Of a stretch of 64,000 nt of DNA, positions 28,738-39,524 are shown one piece after another. The stretch is from Gordonia aichiensis NBRC 108223 (GTDB lineage: Bacteria; Actinomycetota; Actinomycetes; Mycobacteriales; Mycobacteriaceae). The notes under the pieces are model-generated. The model made no database searches. It was not told where the DNA came from and was given only the letters and a program-made list of their open reading frames with translations. Location: the NCBI RefSeq assembly GCF_000332975.1, contig NZ_BANR01000010.1, forward strand, positions 1-64,000, read 5' to 3'. Position 1 is the stretch's first letter. Each line of letters opens with the position of its first letter. The translations under genes were made by a program, and so were the position numbers.

Positions 28738-29787
28738 TCACCGCAGTCCTGCCTCATCGGCCATCGCGGACGCCTTCGCCACGAAGCGATCGACCACTGC
28801 TGCGGTCGGCACACCGACGGCGGCACGATTGGTCGGGTCATCCTGCACCCGACGCACAACGCCTTCGACGATGATCGCGACCTTCCACAGCCCCAGCGTG
28901 CGCCAATACTTCAACGCCTGCGGATCGCGACCGGTGATCCGCAGATAGTCCGCAGCGACGTCCGACGGGGACGGGAACCCATCCATGGTCTCCGCACTGA
29001 AGCGCCCCGGGATCTCCTCCCCCACTTCGGGCCAGTACGCGAGCGTGCTGCCGATGTCGGCGAGCGGGTCACCGAGCGTCGACAGTTCCCAGTCGAGCGC
29101 GGCCTGCACCTCGCCGGTCTCCGGATCGACCATCACATTCCGAATGTGGAAGTCGCCGTGCACCAACGACGTCTCGTGCTGCTCAGGAGCATTCTCGGCG
29201 AGCCGTCGGGTCAACGAATCCAACTCGGGGATCTCGCGCGTCTTGGAGTGCTCCCACTGCGCGGCCCATCGTTTCAGCTGGCGGTGCGCATACGGTTTGT
29301 GGCTGGCGAGATCGCTCAGACCCGTCGCGTCGAGATCGACGGCATGGATGTGCGCAAGCGTCTGCATCATCGACGTGCCGACGTTCCGGCGCGCCGCCAT
29401 GGGAAGCATCTCCGCGCTCTCCCGCTTCTCCAGCGACACACCGTCGACGAATTCCATCACGACGAGCGGAACCGGCGTCACCGCCTCGTCGGTGCACACG
29501 CCGTACACCGCGGGCACCCGAACGTCGGTCGGTGCCAGGGCGGACAGGATTCGCGCCTCGCGGGCGACGTCGTGCGCGGAGGCGAGCAGGTGCCCGACGG
29601 GAGGTCGACGCAGGACGTATCGCCGACCCGATTCATCGGAGAGCAGGTAGGTCAGATTGGACTGCCCACCACCGATTCTCGTCGCATGCACCTGATCATC
29701 GAACTCGATCCCGTTGTCCGACAACCATCCTCGCAACGCTTCTGCGTCGACCTCGGGAATGTGGAGACCAGCCACCGACGCGCTCAC
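28738..29787 (-). CDS. APH-fold phosphotransferase linked to acyl-CoA dehydrogenase (ACAD10/11 kinase-like)
   Basis: The 349-residue product has the aminoglycoside-phosphotransferase/choline-kinase fold: GGGQSNLTY near residue 38, the catalytic [11 protein letters not shown] (about 214-224) and [15 protein letters not shown] with the metal-binding Asp. This subgroup always lies beside or is fused to acyl-CoA dehydrogenases, as in mammalian ACAD10/11, where the kinase phosphorylates 4-hydroxyacyl-CoA before dehydration-type turnover. Its ATG overlaps the stop of the dehydrogenase gene (ATGA), so the pair probably acts together on hydroxy-acyl-CoA. That substrate is inference. Confidence 0.9.
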   Translation of the reverse strand: MSASVAGLHIPEVDAEALRGWLSDNGIEFDDQVHATRIGGGQSNLTYLLSDESGRRYVLRRPPVGHLLASAHDVAREARILSALAPTDVRVPAVYGVCTDEAVTPVPLVVMEFVDGVSLEKRESAEMLPMAARRNVGTSMMQTLAHIHAVDLDATGLSDLASHKPYAHRQLKRWAAQWEHSKTREIPELDSLTRRLAENAPEQHETSLVHGDFHIRNVMVDPETGEVQAALDWELSTLGDPLADIGSTLAYWPEVGEEIPGRFSAETMDGFPSPSDVAADYLRITGRDPQALKYWRTLGLWKVAIIVEGVVRRVQDDPTNRAAVGVPTAAVVDRFVAKASAMADEAGLR

Positions 29788-31049
29788 CAGCGCGCCGCCA
29801 GTGCCTGATCCGATACTCCCGCAACCGTCTCGGGAGCCGGTGAGGTGCGGTACGGCCGCAGTTCGCGCCGCGCGATAGCCCGCTTGTGCACCTCGTCGGG
29901 GCCGTCGGCGAGCCGCAGGGTACGAATGTGTGCGTATGCCATGGCGAGTGGGAAGTCGTCGGTGACGCCCGCACCACCGTGCACCTGGATTGCGCGGTCG
30001 ATGATCTTCAGTGCGACGTTGGGGGCCGCCACCTTGATCGCGGCGATCTCGGTCGCCGCCGCCTTGTTACCGACGGTGTCCATCATCTCTGCAGCTTTCA
30101 GAGTGAGCAGGCGCACCATCTCGATGTCGATGCGCGACTCCGCGATCCAGTCCTGGATGTTCGCGCGGTCGGCCAGAGGCTCGCCATAGGTCACGCGCGT
30201 CGCTGCTCGCGCACACATCAGCTCGAGCGCGCGTTCGGCCATCCCGATGGTCCGCATGCAGTGATGGATACGTCCCGGCCCCAGGCGCGCCTGGGCGATC
30301 GCGAAGCCCTCACCCTCGCCCTTGAGCACATCGGTGGCCGGCACCCGAACGTTGTCGAATACCAGTTCGCCGTGGCTCTCGCGATCGACGTAGCCGAAGA
30401 CCGGCAGGTTACGCACGATGGTGACACCCGGCGCATCGGTGGGGACGACCATCATCGACTGCTGTTTGTGCGTCGGCGCAGTGGGATCGGTCTTGCCCAT
30501 CACGATGAGTACCTTGCAATCCGGACGAACCGCGTTGGACGCGAACCACTTCCGTCCGTTGAGGACGTACTCGTCACCATCGCGCACCATCGACAACTCG
30601 ATGTTGGTGGCGTCCGAACTCGCCACCGCGGGTTCTGTCATGGCGAACGCCGAGGAGATCTCCCCGTTGAGCAACGGCTTGAGGTAGCGCTCCTTGTGCT
30701 CGTCGGTGCCGAAGAGCGTGAGCACCTCCATGTTCCCGGTGTCGGGAGCGTTGCAGTTGAACACCTCCGACGACCAGACGACGCGGCCCATGATCTCCGC
30801 GAGCGGCGCGTACTCGAGGTTGGTCAGCCCCGGCCCCCACTCCTTGTGCGGATGGAACAGATTCCAGAGTCCCTCCGCTCGTGCCTTCTCCTTGAGCTGG
30901 TCGAGAATCGGCGGGTTGGCATGCGGATTGTCGAGCTCGCGCATCTGCTGCTCGTACACCGCCTCGTTGGGGTAGATGTACTGGTCCATGAAGTCCAGCA
31001 GGCGCTGGCGATATTCCGCTGCGCGCGGCGACATCTCGAACAGGCTCAT
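29784..31049 (-). CDS. Acyl-CoA dehydrogenase (ACAD10/11-like)
   Basis: The 421-residue flavoenzyme has the family segments [16 protein letters not shown] (FAD and substrate binding), the [16 protein letters not shown] helix and [15 protein letters not shown] near the C-terminus. It introduces or rearranges the alpha-beta position of acyl-CoA. The ATG at 31049 follows AAGGAG at six bases. The start of the kinase-like gene overlaps its stop; the SDR gene lies 41 bp upstream on the same strand, so SDR, dehydrogenase and kinase form an operon-like group. Confidence 0.94.
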   Translation of the reverse strand: MSLFEMSPRAAEYRQRLLDFMDQYIYPNEAVYEQQMRELDNPHANPPILDQLKEKARAEGLWNLFHPHKEWGPGLTNLEYAPLAEIMGRVVWSSEVFNCNAPDTGNMEVLTLFGTDEHKERYLKPLLNGEISSAFAMTEPAVASSDATNIELSMVRDGDEYVLNGRKWFASNAVRPDCKVLIVMGKTDPTAPTHKQQSMMVVPTDAPGVTIVRNLPVFGYVDRESHGELVFDNVRVPATDVLKGEGEGFAIAQARLGPGRIHHCMRTIGMAERALELMCARAATRVTYGEPLADRANIQDWIAESRIDIEMVRLLTLKAAEMMDTVGNKAAATEIAAIKVAAPNVALKIIDRAIQVHGGAGVTDDFPLAMAYAHIRTLRLADGPDEVHKRAIARRELRPYRTSPAPETVAGVSDQALAARW

Positions 31050-31090
31050 CGGGTTCTCCTTACGGTGGAAGGCTGTGGGTGAATGGGTTG

Positions 31091-31915
31091 TCAGGCGTCG
31101 GCGAGTTGATCGCGCAGTGTGTGCTGGTACCGGCGCATCCCGCGCAGCCAGCGGTCGTAATCGGCGCCCTTGTTGCGATACATCTCGAGGACCTCGGGGT
31201 GCGGCAGGATCAAGAAGTGCTCGTCGGCGATGGCGGCAAGCACGACCTCGGCCACCTCGGTCGGTGTGAGTACCCGGCCGGCGGTCTCCACGGCCGCCTG
31301 CATCAGCAACTCGTCGCGGTCCTCCGACATCGCGCGCGGCCGGAGCAGGGGCGTGTCGACGCCCATCGGGCACAGACAGCTCACCTTGACCCCATCGTCG
31401 CCATAGGCGACGTTGAGCCACTCGGCAAAGCCGACCGCCGCATGCTTGGTGGTGGAGTAGATGGCCGATCCGAGCTGCGTCAGCAGCCCCGCCGCCGACG
31501 CGGTCGACACGAAGTAGCCGCCGCCGCGTTCAACCCATTCGGGAACGAGACGCCGAGCGGCACGCACGTGCGCGAGCAGGTTGACGTTGAGCGCGACGTC
31601 CCAGTCCGCATCGGATGCAGCCAGGCCCGGTCGGCCCGCGATGCCCGCATTCGCCACATAGATGTCGACGGCACCGAAACGCGACTGCGCGAGCTCCACC
31701 GTCGCGTCGATGTGCTCTGTCGATCCCGCATCCCCTGCGAGCGCGGCGATCCGTTCGCCGGTCGGGTCGATCGCGGCAGCCGCGCTGGTCAGCGCCGCGT
31801 CGTCGAGGTCGGTGACGACGACGCGAGCGCCACCGTCCACGAGAGCACGAGCGACTGCGGAGCCGATTCCACCCGCCGCACCTGTGACGATCGCTACACT
31901 TCCGTCGATGTTCAT
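31091..31915 (-). CDS. Short-chain dehydrogenase/reductase
   Basis: The 274-residue product has the SDR cofactor motif TGAAGGIG (residues 10-17), NAG (near 88), and the catalytic Ser-Tyr-Lys set with [11 protein letters not shown]. Asp in VVVTDLDD after the second strand favours NAD(H) over NADP(H). I use the ATG at 31915; the TTG 36 bases upstream lies inside a perfect inverted repeat. The ATG has no Shine-Dalgarno sequence, because the hairpin ends three bases before it. It heads the acyl-CoA dehydrogenase cluster and may oxidise a hydroxyacyl substrate. Confidence 0.9.
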   Translation of the reverse strand: MNIDGSVAIVTGAAGGIGSAVARALVDGGARVVVTDLDDAALTSAAAAIDPTGERIAALAGDAGSTEHIDATVELAQSRFGAVDIYVANAGIAGRPGLAASDADWDVALNVNLLAHVRAARRLVPEWVERGGGYFVSTASAAGLLTQLGSAIYSTTKHAAVGFAEWLNVAYGDDGVKVSCLCPMGVDTPLLRPRAMSEDRDELLMQAAVETAGRVLTPTEVAEVVLAAIADEHFLILPHPEVLEMYRNKGADYDRWLRGMRRYQHTLRDQLADA

Positions 31916-31918
31916 AGA

Positions 31919-31962
31919 CGGAACCGTACTTGAACCCAATTTCAGGTTCAAGTACGGTTCCG
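31919..31962 (-). promoter_or_regulatory. 18-bp perfect inverted repeat abutting the SDR start codon
   Basis: CGGAACCGTACTTGAACC (31919-31936) is exactly complementary to 31945-31962 around an 8-nt loop, and ends three bases before the SDR ATG. It also lies 22 bp past the end of the PotBC gene on the same strand. It can be the terminator of the polyamine importer operon, or an operator/RNA structure controlling the SDR gene. Without a U tract and so near the start codon, either reading is open. Confidence 0.6.
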
Positions 31963-31983
31963 CTCTTTTCCGACGTCGGTTCG

Positions 31984-33840
31984 TCAGCCGAGCATCTTGA
32001 CCATCGAGTTGGAGTCCTCACCGCTGCGCCGAAGGATCGCCGCGGAGATTGCGAGCACCACCAGGGTGAGAGCGAGCATCAGCGTCGACATCGCGGCGAC
32101 CTCCGGGCGTAGTGCGACGCGGACGTTGGAGAACACGTAGACCGGCCACGGCGTGTACCCCGGCTGCTGCACGAACGTGGAGATCACGACGTCGTCGAGG
32201 CTGAAGGTGAACGCCAGGAGCATGCCTGCGATGATTCCCGGCATGGCCGCCGGGAGGATGACGTGGCGCAATCGCGCGAGCGGCGAGGCATAGAGGTCGG
32301 CGGCCGCTTCCTCGAGGGCAGGATCGAGGGAGGCGACCCGGGCACGCACGATGAACGTCACCACCACCATCGAGACCACCGCGTGCGAGATGACGAGACG
32401 GAACAGTCCGTTGTTGAACGGCGTCAGTCCACCGTCCACGCCGAGGGTGACGTACCAGGGCAGAAAAGCCACCGCGTCGGCGATGTCCGGGGTGACGAGT
32501 GTGACCGTGAGCAACCCCAACAGTCCGATCGACCACCATCGGGGCCTGCGCGAGATACCGATTCCGATTCCGGCAAAACCGCCGAGAACGGTTGCCAGCA
32601 GAGCTGACAGGATGCCGACCTCGAGCGAGACCTCCACCGAGCGCACGATGGTGTCGTTGGTAAGGGCGTCGGAGTACGCGGTGAACCCGAACGAATCGAA
32701 CTGCTGCAGAAGACGGCCTGTGTTGAACGAGTACACGACGATGACCGCGATGGGCAGAAACAGGAACACGAACACGATGACGGCCCATGCCTTGATCGCG
32801 AAGGTGTACCAATCAAACTGTGTCCGTAGCGGTTTCATCGTCAACGGCGGCAGCGAACCCGACTTCTCGCCCGAATGTGCGGGAAGCCGGACGTCGAAGA
32901 CCCTCCTGTCGAGGTACGCGGCGATGGCTTTGACGATCAGCCCCGCGAGAACCACGCACGCCAGCACCACGAGCATCAGCGAGACGGTCATGGCCGAGCC
33001 CAATGCCCAGTTCTGCGCCGTCTCGAACTGCGCGGCGATCATCTGGCCGGCCATCGTGCCCTTGGCGCCGCCGAGCACCGAGGGCGTGACGTAGTCACCC
33101 ATCAGCGGGATGAACACCAGCAGCACGCCCGACGCGATGCCGGGTGCGGCGAGCGGAAGCGTGATCCGGAAGAACGTCGTCCACCGGTTGGCGCCGAGGT
33201 CTCGGCTCGCCTCGCGCAGCGACAACCCCGCCCGGTCCATCGCGACATAGAGCGGGAAGATCATCAGCGGCAGGTAGTTGTAGACGACGCCGATCTGCAC
33301 CGCGGCGCGGGTGTAGAGGATACCGACTTCGCCGAGACCCATGCCCTGCATCGCGCTCGACAACCACCCCGACGGCGCAAGGGTGATCTGCCAGCCGATG
33401 GTGCGGACGAGAAAGTTGGTGAAGAACGGGATGATGATGAGCGCCAAGTAGAGCGGCCGACGCCGTGGATTGCTCTTCACCGCAAGCCAATACGCGAACG
33501 GGATGCCGATCAGCAGCGTGAGGACCACTCCGATGACGGCGATCTGAAGCGTGTTGGAGAAGGTCGAGCGGTAGTCGACACCGAACGCTTCGCCGTAGTT
33601 GTCCAGCGACAGACGATCGGTCGCATAGGTGGTGAACTGGTCGGGCTTGTAACCGAAGCTGTACCAGATCACCAGCGCGAGCGGGATCACGAAAAAGAAG
33701 ACGATATACGCCCACGCCGGGAAGGTCATCCCGCCCGCACCGAAAAGACGCTGTCGGAGTGGGGGTTTGGGGGTACGAATCGGCCTACTCTCCGGCTCGG
33801 AGTGCTTCGGTACCGGTGCGAGTGTGTCTGTGGCGGTCAT
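31984..33840 (-). CDS. Fused PotB-PotC permease of a polyamine-type ABC importer
   Basis: One 618-residue chain contains two complete permeases of the spermidine/putrescine family that are normally separate proteins. The first half (about 30-320) has the EAA loop SLREASRDLGANRWTTFFRI; the second half (from about Met335) has LEEAAADLYASPLARLRHV. Each has about six membrane helices. The internal ATG at 32838 lacks a ribosome site, so a single polypeptide is likely. The gene overlaps potD by ATGA and completes the importer with PotA. Confidence 0.9.
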   Translation of the reverse strand: MTATDTLAPVPKHSEPESRPIRTPKPPLRQRLFGAGGMTFPAWAYIVFFFVIPLALVIWYSFGYKPDQFTTYATDRLSLDNYGEAFGVDYRSTFSNTLQIAVIGVVLTLLIGIPFAYWLAVKSNPRRRPLYLALIIIPFFTNFLVRTIGWQITLAPSGWLSSAMQGMGLGEVGILYTRAAVQIGVVYNYLPLMIFPLYVAMDRAGLSLREASRDLGANRWTTFFRITLPLAAPGIASGVLLVFIPLMGDYVTPSVLGGAKGTMAGQMIAAQFETAQNWALGSAMTVSLMLVVLACVVLAGLIVKAIAAYLDRRVFDVRLPAHSGEKSGSLPPLTMKPLRTQFDWYTFAIKAWAVIVFVFLFLPIAVIVVYSFNTGRLLQQFDSFGFTAYSDALTNDTIVRSVEVSLEVGILSALLATVLGGFAGIGIGISRRPRWWSIGLLGLLTVTLVTPDIADAVAFLPWYVTLGVDGGLTPFNNGLFRLVISHAVVSMVVVTFIVRARVASLDPALEEAAADLYASPLARLRHVILPAAMPGIIAGMLLAFTFSLDDVVISTFVQQPGYTPWPVYVFSNVRVALRPEVAAMSTLMLALTLVVLAISAAILRRSGEDSNSMVKMLG

Positions 33841-35021
33841 CGGGCGCTCCTCGCCTGCATCTGATTGAGGATCTCGGTACGCTCCTGCGTCGCCGAGTCG
33901 ACGGTCGCGACGACGAGACGGTCGACGATCTCGTCGGACGGGAAGAGCAGCTCGGGAAACGGCAGGTCGGCGGCTTTCGCCTTCTCGACCATCCCCTTGA
34001 CTCCTGTCTGGTATCCGATGTACTGCAACTCGGTGAACGAGACGTCCGGATCGAGCATGTGATTGATGAACGCGTATGCAGCGCCGGGGTGTTGGGTGCC
34101 CCGGACGATCGCGAAGTTGTCGGTGAACAGATTCGCCGTGGGCAACGGGTACACGAACCCCCACTTGTCGGGATCGCTCTCGTTCGACAACGTCAGTCGC
34201 GCATCACCATTCCATGCCTGGAGCAAGGTGTAGGCGCCGCCGGACACGATCGACGTGATCGACGAGTTGTAGCCCTGGATGGTCGGAGCGAGCTGATTTA
34301 CCAGGATGTTGCGTGCTGCGGCAAGATCTTTGGCGTTCGTCGTGTTCGGGTCGATGTTCATCGATCCCATCGCGATCGACACGACCTCCCACGGGTCCTC
34401 GAGCACGCTGACCTTGCCCTTGGCGGGCCCGCGTGCGAGGTCGATGAAATCCTTCCACGACGTCGGGGTCTTGTCGGTGAGTGACTTCTGGTACATGAAC
34501 CCCGTTGTGCCCCAGTTCTTGCACGCAGCGTGGCGCGAGTTCGGATTCCACGGCGGGTTGAAGAACCGCTCTTCGAGGTTCTTCAGGTTGGGTATCCGCG
34601 AGTGGTCGAGTTCGTCGAGCAACCCGTGCTCCACCATCTGCGGGATGTACACCCCCGTCGGAACCACGACGTCGTAGCCGGAGGTACCGCGCGCCGCAGC
34701 GAGTTTCGCGATCATCTCCTCGTTGGAGCCGAACGAATCGACCTGCAGCCGCACGCCGAACTTGTTGCGGTAAGCATCGAGATCACCCGGGTCCTCGTAG
34801 TCGCCCCAGCTGTAGTAGTTGAGTTGGCCTTCGATGTCGCCGGACACGGGTTTCGACGCGGCGATCGTCTTGTCCCCGCCACACGCCGTCACGGCAAGTC
34901 CTGCGACTGTCACGCCGATCCCTGCGAGAAAGCTACGCCGGGTGATCCGCGATACGGCCGCCTGCGGAACAAGAGCACGCACCGCCACCGGATCGTCGTC
35001 GATCCGCTGCTGCCGGCTCAC
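33837..35021 (-). CDS. PotD-like polyamine-binding lipoprotein
   Basis: The 394-residue product begins with a twin-arginine signal ([10 protein letters not shown], about residues 25-34) that ends in a lipobox (AVTACG), so it is probably exported folded by Tat and lipidated. The mature part is a family 1 binding protein of the PotD type ([13 protein letters not shown] at its start). Substrates of this family are putrescine, spermidine or other amines, including amino-sugar conjugates. It is coupled by 4-bp overlaps to potA and the fused permease. Confidence 0.9.
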   Translation of the reverse strand: MSRQQRIDDDPVAVRALVPQAAVSRITRRSFLAGIGVTVAGLAVTACGGDKTIAASKPVSGDIEGQLNYYSWGDYEDPGDLDAYRNKFGVRLQVDSFGSNEEMIAKLAAARGTSGYDVVVPTGVYIPQMVEHGLLDELDHSRIPNLKNLEERFFNPPWNPNSRHAACKNWGTTGFMYQKSLTDKTPTSWKDFIDLARGPAKGKVSVLEDPWEVVSIAMGSMNIDPNTTNAKDLAAARNILVNQLAPTIQGYNSSITSIVSGGAYTLLQAWNGDARLTLSNESDPDKWGFVYPLPTANLFTDNFAIVRGTQHPGAAYAFINHMLDPDVSFTELQYIGYQTGVKGMVEKAKAADLPFPELLFPSDEIVDRLVVATVDSATQERTEILNQMQARSAR

Positions 35022-36136
35022 TTGACGAACACCCGCGTGTCGGCTCCGGCAAACGTACAGGTGACGCGTTGACCGTCACGGAGTTCGGGGAAGTTGCGCG
35101 TTGCTCCACGCACCAACACCTCGGTGCCCGCATCGGTGGTGACCACGACCTGTGTGAGGTCGCCGAGGAAGGACACGCCCGCGGTTGTGCCGGAAATGAC
35201 GTTGTCGGCGCTGTCGATGTCGACCTGGGTTTCGGCAAACCAGATCGCCTCCGGCCGGATGGCGACCACGAGGTCGCCTGACAGCCCCGTCGGGTCGTCG
35301 GCGACGGCGAAGGGTCCGTCTGTGGTCGGAAGCCGCCCGTCGGTCATGGTCCCGGTGACCTCGAAGAACGTCTGTTTGCCGACGAAGTCGGCAACGAACC
35401 GATTCACGGGCTCGGCGTAGATGTCCCTGCCGTCTCCCACCTGCGCGACGCGTCCCTCACTCATCACGACGATGCGGTCGCTCATCGAGAGCGCCTCCTC
35501 CTGATCGTGTGTCACGAACACGAAGGTGGTGCCCAGATCCTTCTGGAGCAGTTTGAGTTCGATCTGCATCTCCTCGCGTAGCTTGCGGTCCAGAGCACTC
35601 ATCGGTTCGTCGAGCAGCAGAACGTCCGGACGGTTCGCGAGCGCGCGAGCGAGTGCCACGCGCTGCTGCTGCCCACCCGACAGCATCGCCGGTTTGCGGT
35701 CGGCGAATCGGGTCATCTGCACGAGCTCGAGCGCTTCGGCGACGCGCTGCCCGATCTCTTTCTTCGCCACCTTGCGTTGCCGCAGACCGAATCCGACGTT
35801 CTGTGCAACCGACATGTGCGGGAACAATGCATACGACTGGAACACCGTGTTCACGGGTCGACGTTCCGGTGGGACGTCGACGATCGATGTTCCGTCGAGC
35901 GTGATGTCGCCTTCGGTGGGACGTTCGAAGCCTGCAAGCATGCGCAGGAGCGTCGTCTTGCCGCATCCCGATGGCCCGAGGAGGGAGACGAATTCGCCCG
36001 CGGCGACGTCGAGATCAATGTTCGTCACGGCAATGTGGCCGTTGTCGTACACCTTGGTCACGCCGTGCAGTGAGATGGCACCGCGCTGCTCGGTGCTCTC
36101 CCCCGCCGGCTTCGTGGTGGTTGCGACTGCCGTCAT
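35018..36136 (-). CDS. potA: PotA-like ABC transporter ATP-binding protein
   Basis: The 372-residue ATPase has Walker A (GPSGCGKTT), Q-loop [10 protein letters not shown], signature LSGGQQQR, Walker [13 protein letters not shown] and H-loop THDQEE, followed by a C-terminal TOBE regulatory domain (about 285-372) as in PotA/MalK. The ATG at 36136 follows AGAGGA. It overlaps both the amidohydrolase (upstream) and potD (downstream) by ATGA. Confidence 0.94.
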   Translation of the reverse strand: MTAVATTTKPAGESTEQRGAISLHGVTKVYDNGHIAVTNIDLDVAAGEFVSLLGPSGCGKTTLLRMLAGFERPTEGDITLDGTSIVDVPPERRPVNTVFQSYALFPHMSVAQNVGFGLRQRKVAKKEIGQRVAEALELVQMTRFADRKPAMLSGGQQQRVALARALANRPDVLLLDEPMSALDRKLREEMQIELKLLQKDLGTTFVFVTHDQEEALSMSDRIVVMSEGRVAQVGDGRDIYAEPVNRFVADFVGKQTFFEVTGTMTDGRLPTTDGPFAVADDPTGLSGDLVVAIRPEAIWFAETQVDIDSADNVISGTTAGVSFLGDLTQVVVTTDAGTEVLVRGATRNFPELRDGQRVTCTFAGADTRVFVK

Positions 36137-37785
36137 GGATGGGTCCTCTCGTAAACGATCTGGCCGTCGGCGACGGTCATATCGGCTCGGGTTTGCCAGA
36201 GCGATTCCGGTTGCTCGGCAAAAGGATTGCGGTCTTCGACGACGAGGTCGGCGCGCGCCCCAGGCCGAATGACACCGGCTTGGTCCCGTCTGTTCAGGTG
36301 CGCCGATCCGCGTGTGTACGCGGCGAGCGCGGTGGTCAGGCCCAGCGCCTCGTCGGGTAGAAGCGGCTCGACCGATTCGCCGGGTGGAATACGGTTCACC
36401 GCAACGGAGATCGCCGCCCAGGGATCTGGGGTGCTCACCGCCCAGTCGCTGCCCATCGCGAGGGCGGCGCCCGACCGCTCGAGTGAACCGAAGGGGTAGT
36501 GCCATCGATAGCGCTCGTCGCCGATGGCGGGGTACACGAGCGCCAGCATGGATTCGTCGTTGCACGCCCAGAGCGCCTGCATGTTGGCCGTCACACCCAG
36601 ACGGGCGAACCGCACGAGGTCGGTGGGGCGCACGAGTTGAAGATGCGCGATGTGATGTCTTCCGGTGGTCAGACCGTTGGCGATGCGCGCGGCCTCGACA
36701 GCATCAAGTGCTGCGGTGACGGCGGCGTCGCCGATCGCGTGGAAGTGGATGTCGAGTCCTGCTGCGTCACAAGCGATGACCGCTTCTGTCAAGATCTTCT
36801 GGTCGAAGTACGCCAGCCCGGTGTCGACCGGAGCACAGGCACAGTCGCGGCAATAGGGTTCCGACATCGCCGCGGTCCGATTCTCCACCACGCCGTCGAC
36901 CATGATCTTCACCGAATGCACGCTCCACCGCCGACCGGCGGTGTGCGTCCGGCGCGCCGCGAAACCCGCGACGACGTCGTCGATGGCCCACCTGTCGAGG
37001 TCTCGCGGAAGCCACGATGCGCCCACCACCTGCGCGGTGAGATCGCCGGCCGCCTCCGCGGAGGAGTACACCGAGTCCAGGTCTGCCATGCCCGGATACT
37101 CGCCGACGATGGCCTCCTGCCATCCCGTGACGCCGAGCGAGTGGAGATATTCCTGAGCGGTGAGCAGGCCCGAATACTGCTCCTCGACACCGGGCTGCGG
37201 CACGTGTCGGGCGACGAGGTCCATCGCGCCCTCGTGCAAGGTCCCGGTGGGCGATCCGTCGGCTGCGCGCTCGATGCGCCCGTCCGACGGGTCCGGAGTC
37301 GCCGCGTCGATCCCTGCCAGCTGGAGGGCACGCGAATTGACCCAGGCGTCATGGTGATCACGGTTGAGCAGGAACACCGGACGATCGCCGACAACGGCAT
37401 CGAGAGCGGTCGCCGTCGGGCACCCGCGGTCGAAGTGACTCATCGTCCAACCGGAGCCGACGATCCAGTCGCGGTCGGTCGCTGAGGCGTACGCCGCGAT
37501 CTCGTGAAGTGTCTGCGCGGCAGTGTCGGCGTCTGTCAGGTCGCAGGCGTTGCGGTCGACGCCTGCCGACAACGCATGAACGTGGGCATCGGTGAATCCC
37601 GGGTGCAGCAACCGTCCGGCAAGGTCGACGCGTTCGGCAGAGGGCATCTGCGCCACCACATTCTCGGTGTCGCCCACTGCGACAATCCGGCCCGACCGCA
37701 CCCCCACCGCGCAGTCGTCGTGAAGTCGATACCCGTCGAAGACCGGGCCCGAATGAAAAACGGTGTCCGGAAGAGGTACAGCCAC
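36133..37785 (-). CDS. YtcJ-like amidohydrolase
   Basis: The 550-residue product belongs to the amidohydrolase-3 group: [10 protein letters not shown] (metal ligands near residues 60-69), [14 protein letters not shown] and a late GSDWAVS with the catalytic Asp. Enzymes of this group hydrolyse N-acyl or cyclic amide bonds in unknown substrates. The start is uncertain. GTG at 37785 gives the family-like N-terminus [13 protein letters not shown], while an ATG at 37923 would add 46 unlikely residues. Its stop overlaps the potA start, so hydrolase and importer are made together; it may remove an acyl group from the imported amine. Confidence 0.85.
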   Translation of the reverse strand: MAVPLPDTVFHSGPVFDGYRLHDDCAVGVRSGRIVAVGDTENVVAQMPSAERVDLAGRLLHPGFTDAHVHALSAGVDRNACDLTDADTAAQTLHEIAAYASATDRDWIVGSGWTMSHFDRGCPTATALDAVVGDRPVFLLNRDHHDAWVNSRALQLAGIDAATPDPSDGRIERAADGSPTGTLHEGAMDLVARHVPQPGVEEQYSGLLTAQEYLHSLGVTGWQEAIVGEYPGMADLDSVYSSAEAAGDLTAQVVGASWLPRDLDRWAIDDVVAGFAARRTHTAGRRWSVHSVKIMVDGVVENRTAAMSEPYCRDCACAPVDTGLAYFDQKILTEAVIACDAAGLDIHFHAIGDAAVTAALDAVEAARIANGLTTGRHHIAHLQLVRPTDLVRFARLGVTANMQALWACNDESMLALVYPAIGDERYRWHYPFGSLERSGAALAMGSDWAVSTPDPWAAISVAVNRIPPGESVEPLLPDEALGLTTALAAYTRGSAHLNRRDQAGVIRPGARADLVVEDRNPFAEQPESLWQTRADMTVADGQIVYERTHP

Positions 37786-37978
37786 GTGCGTTGCGGTCCT
37801 TCCGTGCCGACAGTCGAAGTCGACGGTCCGATGACTGCGACCAGCTCCCCCGAGCAGTAGCTCAACTGCCGAAATTCGATGTTCTTGCGGAGAATCGTCA
37901 CTGATTCCGCAAACATTCTCCATCTGAACGACTGCTTCTTAATCTGCTTGCAACATTGAGTGGCCTACCGTCTTCGTC

Positions 37979-39373
37979 ATGCGCAATGGAGACGTCTCGT
38001 TCTGGTACTCGACGATCGGCCCTGTCCGCCGTCGCCCGCCCCTGGTCGGCGATCTCGACGCCGACGTTGCCGTGGTCGGCGGCGGACTCACCGGACTCTG
38101 GTCTGCCTACTACCTGGCGGCCGCACTGCCCGACGCACGCATCGTGGTCCTCGAGAAGGAGTTCTGCGGCTTCGGGGCGTCGGGGCGCAACGGCGGCTGG
38201 TTGTCGGCAGAGGTGCCGGGAAACCGGTCGCATTACGCACACATCGCGCAGCGACGTGGTCGCGACGGTCGTGAGGCGAATCGTCGGCTCACCGCGGCCA
38301 TGCGCGCAGGCGTGGACGAGGTCCTGTCCCGTATCGACGTCGAGGGCATCGACTGCGACGCGGTGAAGTCCGGTGTGCTGCACATCGCGCGGTGCGCCGC
38401 ACAGGAGTCCCGCCTACGTGAAGAACTCGACGCCGAGCGCCAACTCGGTGCCACCGACTGGGAACTCCTCGACGCCGACACCCTCGGCCACCGCCTGTCG
38501 ATCCCACACGCCCGGGCCGCAATGTTCTCGCCCCAGTGCGCGCGGGTCAATCCGATGAAGCTCACCCGTGGCGTGGCCGACGCGGTCGAACGTCGAGGAG
38601 TGACGATCCACGAGGACACAGCTGTCGAGGAGATCAGCCCACGTGCGGTCCACACCGCGCGCGGAACCGTACGCGCCGAGACCATTCTGGTCTGCCTCGA
38701 GGGGTTCACCTCGACGATGCCCGGGCAGCACCGCGCGTTGCTTCCGCTCAACTCGTCGATGATCGTCACCGAGCCACTACCGGCGACGATGTGGGACGAG
38801 ATCGCCTGGGCAGGTGCGGAACTGCTGGGCGAGACCGCGCATGCCTACACCTACTCCCAGCGCACCGCGGACGGTCGAATCGCGCTCGGCGGGCGCGGAG
38901 TGCCCTACCGATACGGTTCCGGAATAGACCACGAGGGCACCACCCAGCCACGCACCGCACAGTCACTGATCCGAGCGCTACACGAGTTGTTCCCGGCGAC
39001 CGCCGACGTCGAGATCGCCCACGCGTGGTGTGGCGTGCTCGGGGTGAGCCGCGACTGGTCGGCATCGATCGACTTCGATCAGTCCACTGGAATCGGTTCG
39101 GCGTCAGGCTATGTCGGGTCAGGCCTCACGACGACCAACGTCGCTGCACGCACACTTCGCGACCTGGTCGTCGGGCAACGGACAGAGCTCACCGAACTGC
39201 CGTGGGTCGCACACCACGCGAAGAAGTGGGAGCCCGAACCCCTGCGCTGGTTGGGGGTTGCGACCATGTACGGAGCGTACCGGTCGGCGGACCGACGGGA
39301 AATGGACTCGACCTCCCCGACGACGAGTGTGATTGCACGCGTTGCGGATCGGATCTCGGGTCGGACGGGGTGA
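37979..39373 (+). CDS. FAD-dependent amine oxidoreductase (DAO family, PuuB-like)
   Basis: The 464-residue flavoprotein has an N-terminal Rossmann motif (VAVVGGGLTGLWSAYYLA, about 30-47), ASGRNGGWLS and a C-terminal GWSGSG-like element (GYVGSGLTTTN). It resembles gamma-glutamylputrescine oxidase and related DAO-type amine oxidases. It is divergent from the amidohydrolase-PotABCD operon across a 193-bp region. TACCGT lies 7 nt before the ATG, so the mRNA may be leaderless. With the importer it suggests uptake and oxidation of a polyamine-like compound; no PuuA-type ligase is seen here. Confidence 0.88.
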   Translation: MRNGDVSFWYSTIGPVRRRPPLVGDLDADVAVVGGGLTGLWSAYYLAAALPDARIVVLEKEFCGFGASGRNGGWLSAEVPGNRSHYAHIAQRRGRDGREANRRLTAAMRAGVDEVLSRIDVEGIDCDAVKSGVLHIARCAAQESRLREELDAERQLGATDWELLDADTLGHRLSIPHARAAMFSPQCARVNPMKLTRGVADAVERRGVTIHEDTAVEEISPRAVHTARGTVRAETILVCLEGFTSTMPGQHRALLPLNSSMIVTEPLPATMWDEIAWAGAELLGETAHAYTYSQRTADGRIALGGRGVPYRYGSGIDHEGTTQPRTAQSLIRALHELFPATADVEIAHAWCGVLGVSRDWSASIDFDQSTGIGSASGYVGSGLTTTNVAARTLRDLVVGQRTELTELPWVAHHAKKWEPEPLRWLGVATMYGAYRSADRREMDSTSPTTSVIARVADRISGRTG

Positions 39374-39436
39374 ATGTGTGCCAACTCAGGAAATGTGTGT
39401 GCTGCAGTGACCAAGCCCTGGGATACGACACACATC
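39374..39436. repeat. Double-hairpin intergenic repeat, copy C
   Basis: ATGTGTG (39374-39380) pairs with CACACAT (39429-39435) and CAGG (39387-39390) with CCTG (39417-39420), around an ATGTGTGTGCTGCAG core. The pairing is weaker than in copies A and B, but the core and the flank GACACACATCTG match copy B closely. It starts right at the amine oxidoreductase stop codon; phoH converges from the other side. Beyond it, to 39524, I see no further structure. Confidence 0.65.
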
Positions 39437-39524
39437 TGCCCTGTCCGCCGGCACGGACCTCCGCCCGCGCACCGTATGAGTGCGCGGGCGGAAGTCGTTG
39501 TGCGGAAGGGCTTGTGAGTAGCTG

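Noticed and set aside
31984-33840. PotB and PotC fused by a sequencing error
   Set aside because: The frame is open throughout with normal codon use, both halves are full length, and the second half has no ribosome site of its own. An error cannot be fully excluded without other genomes.
36133-37923. Longer amidohydrolase starting at ATG 37923
   Set aside because: The added 46 residues have no family similarity and would nearly fill the divergent promoter region; GTG 37785 gives the expected N-terminus.
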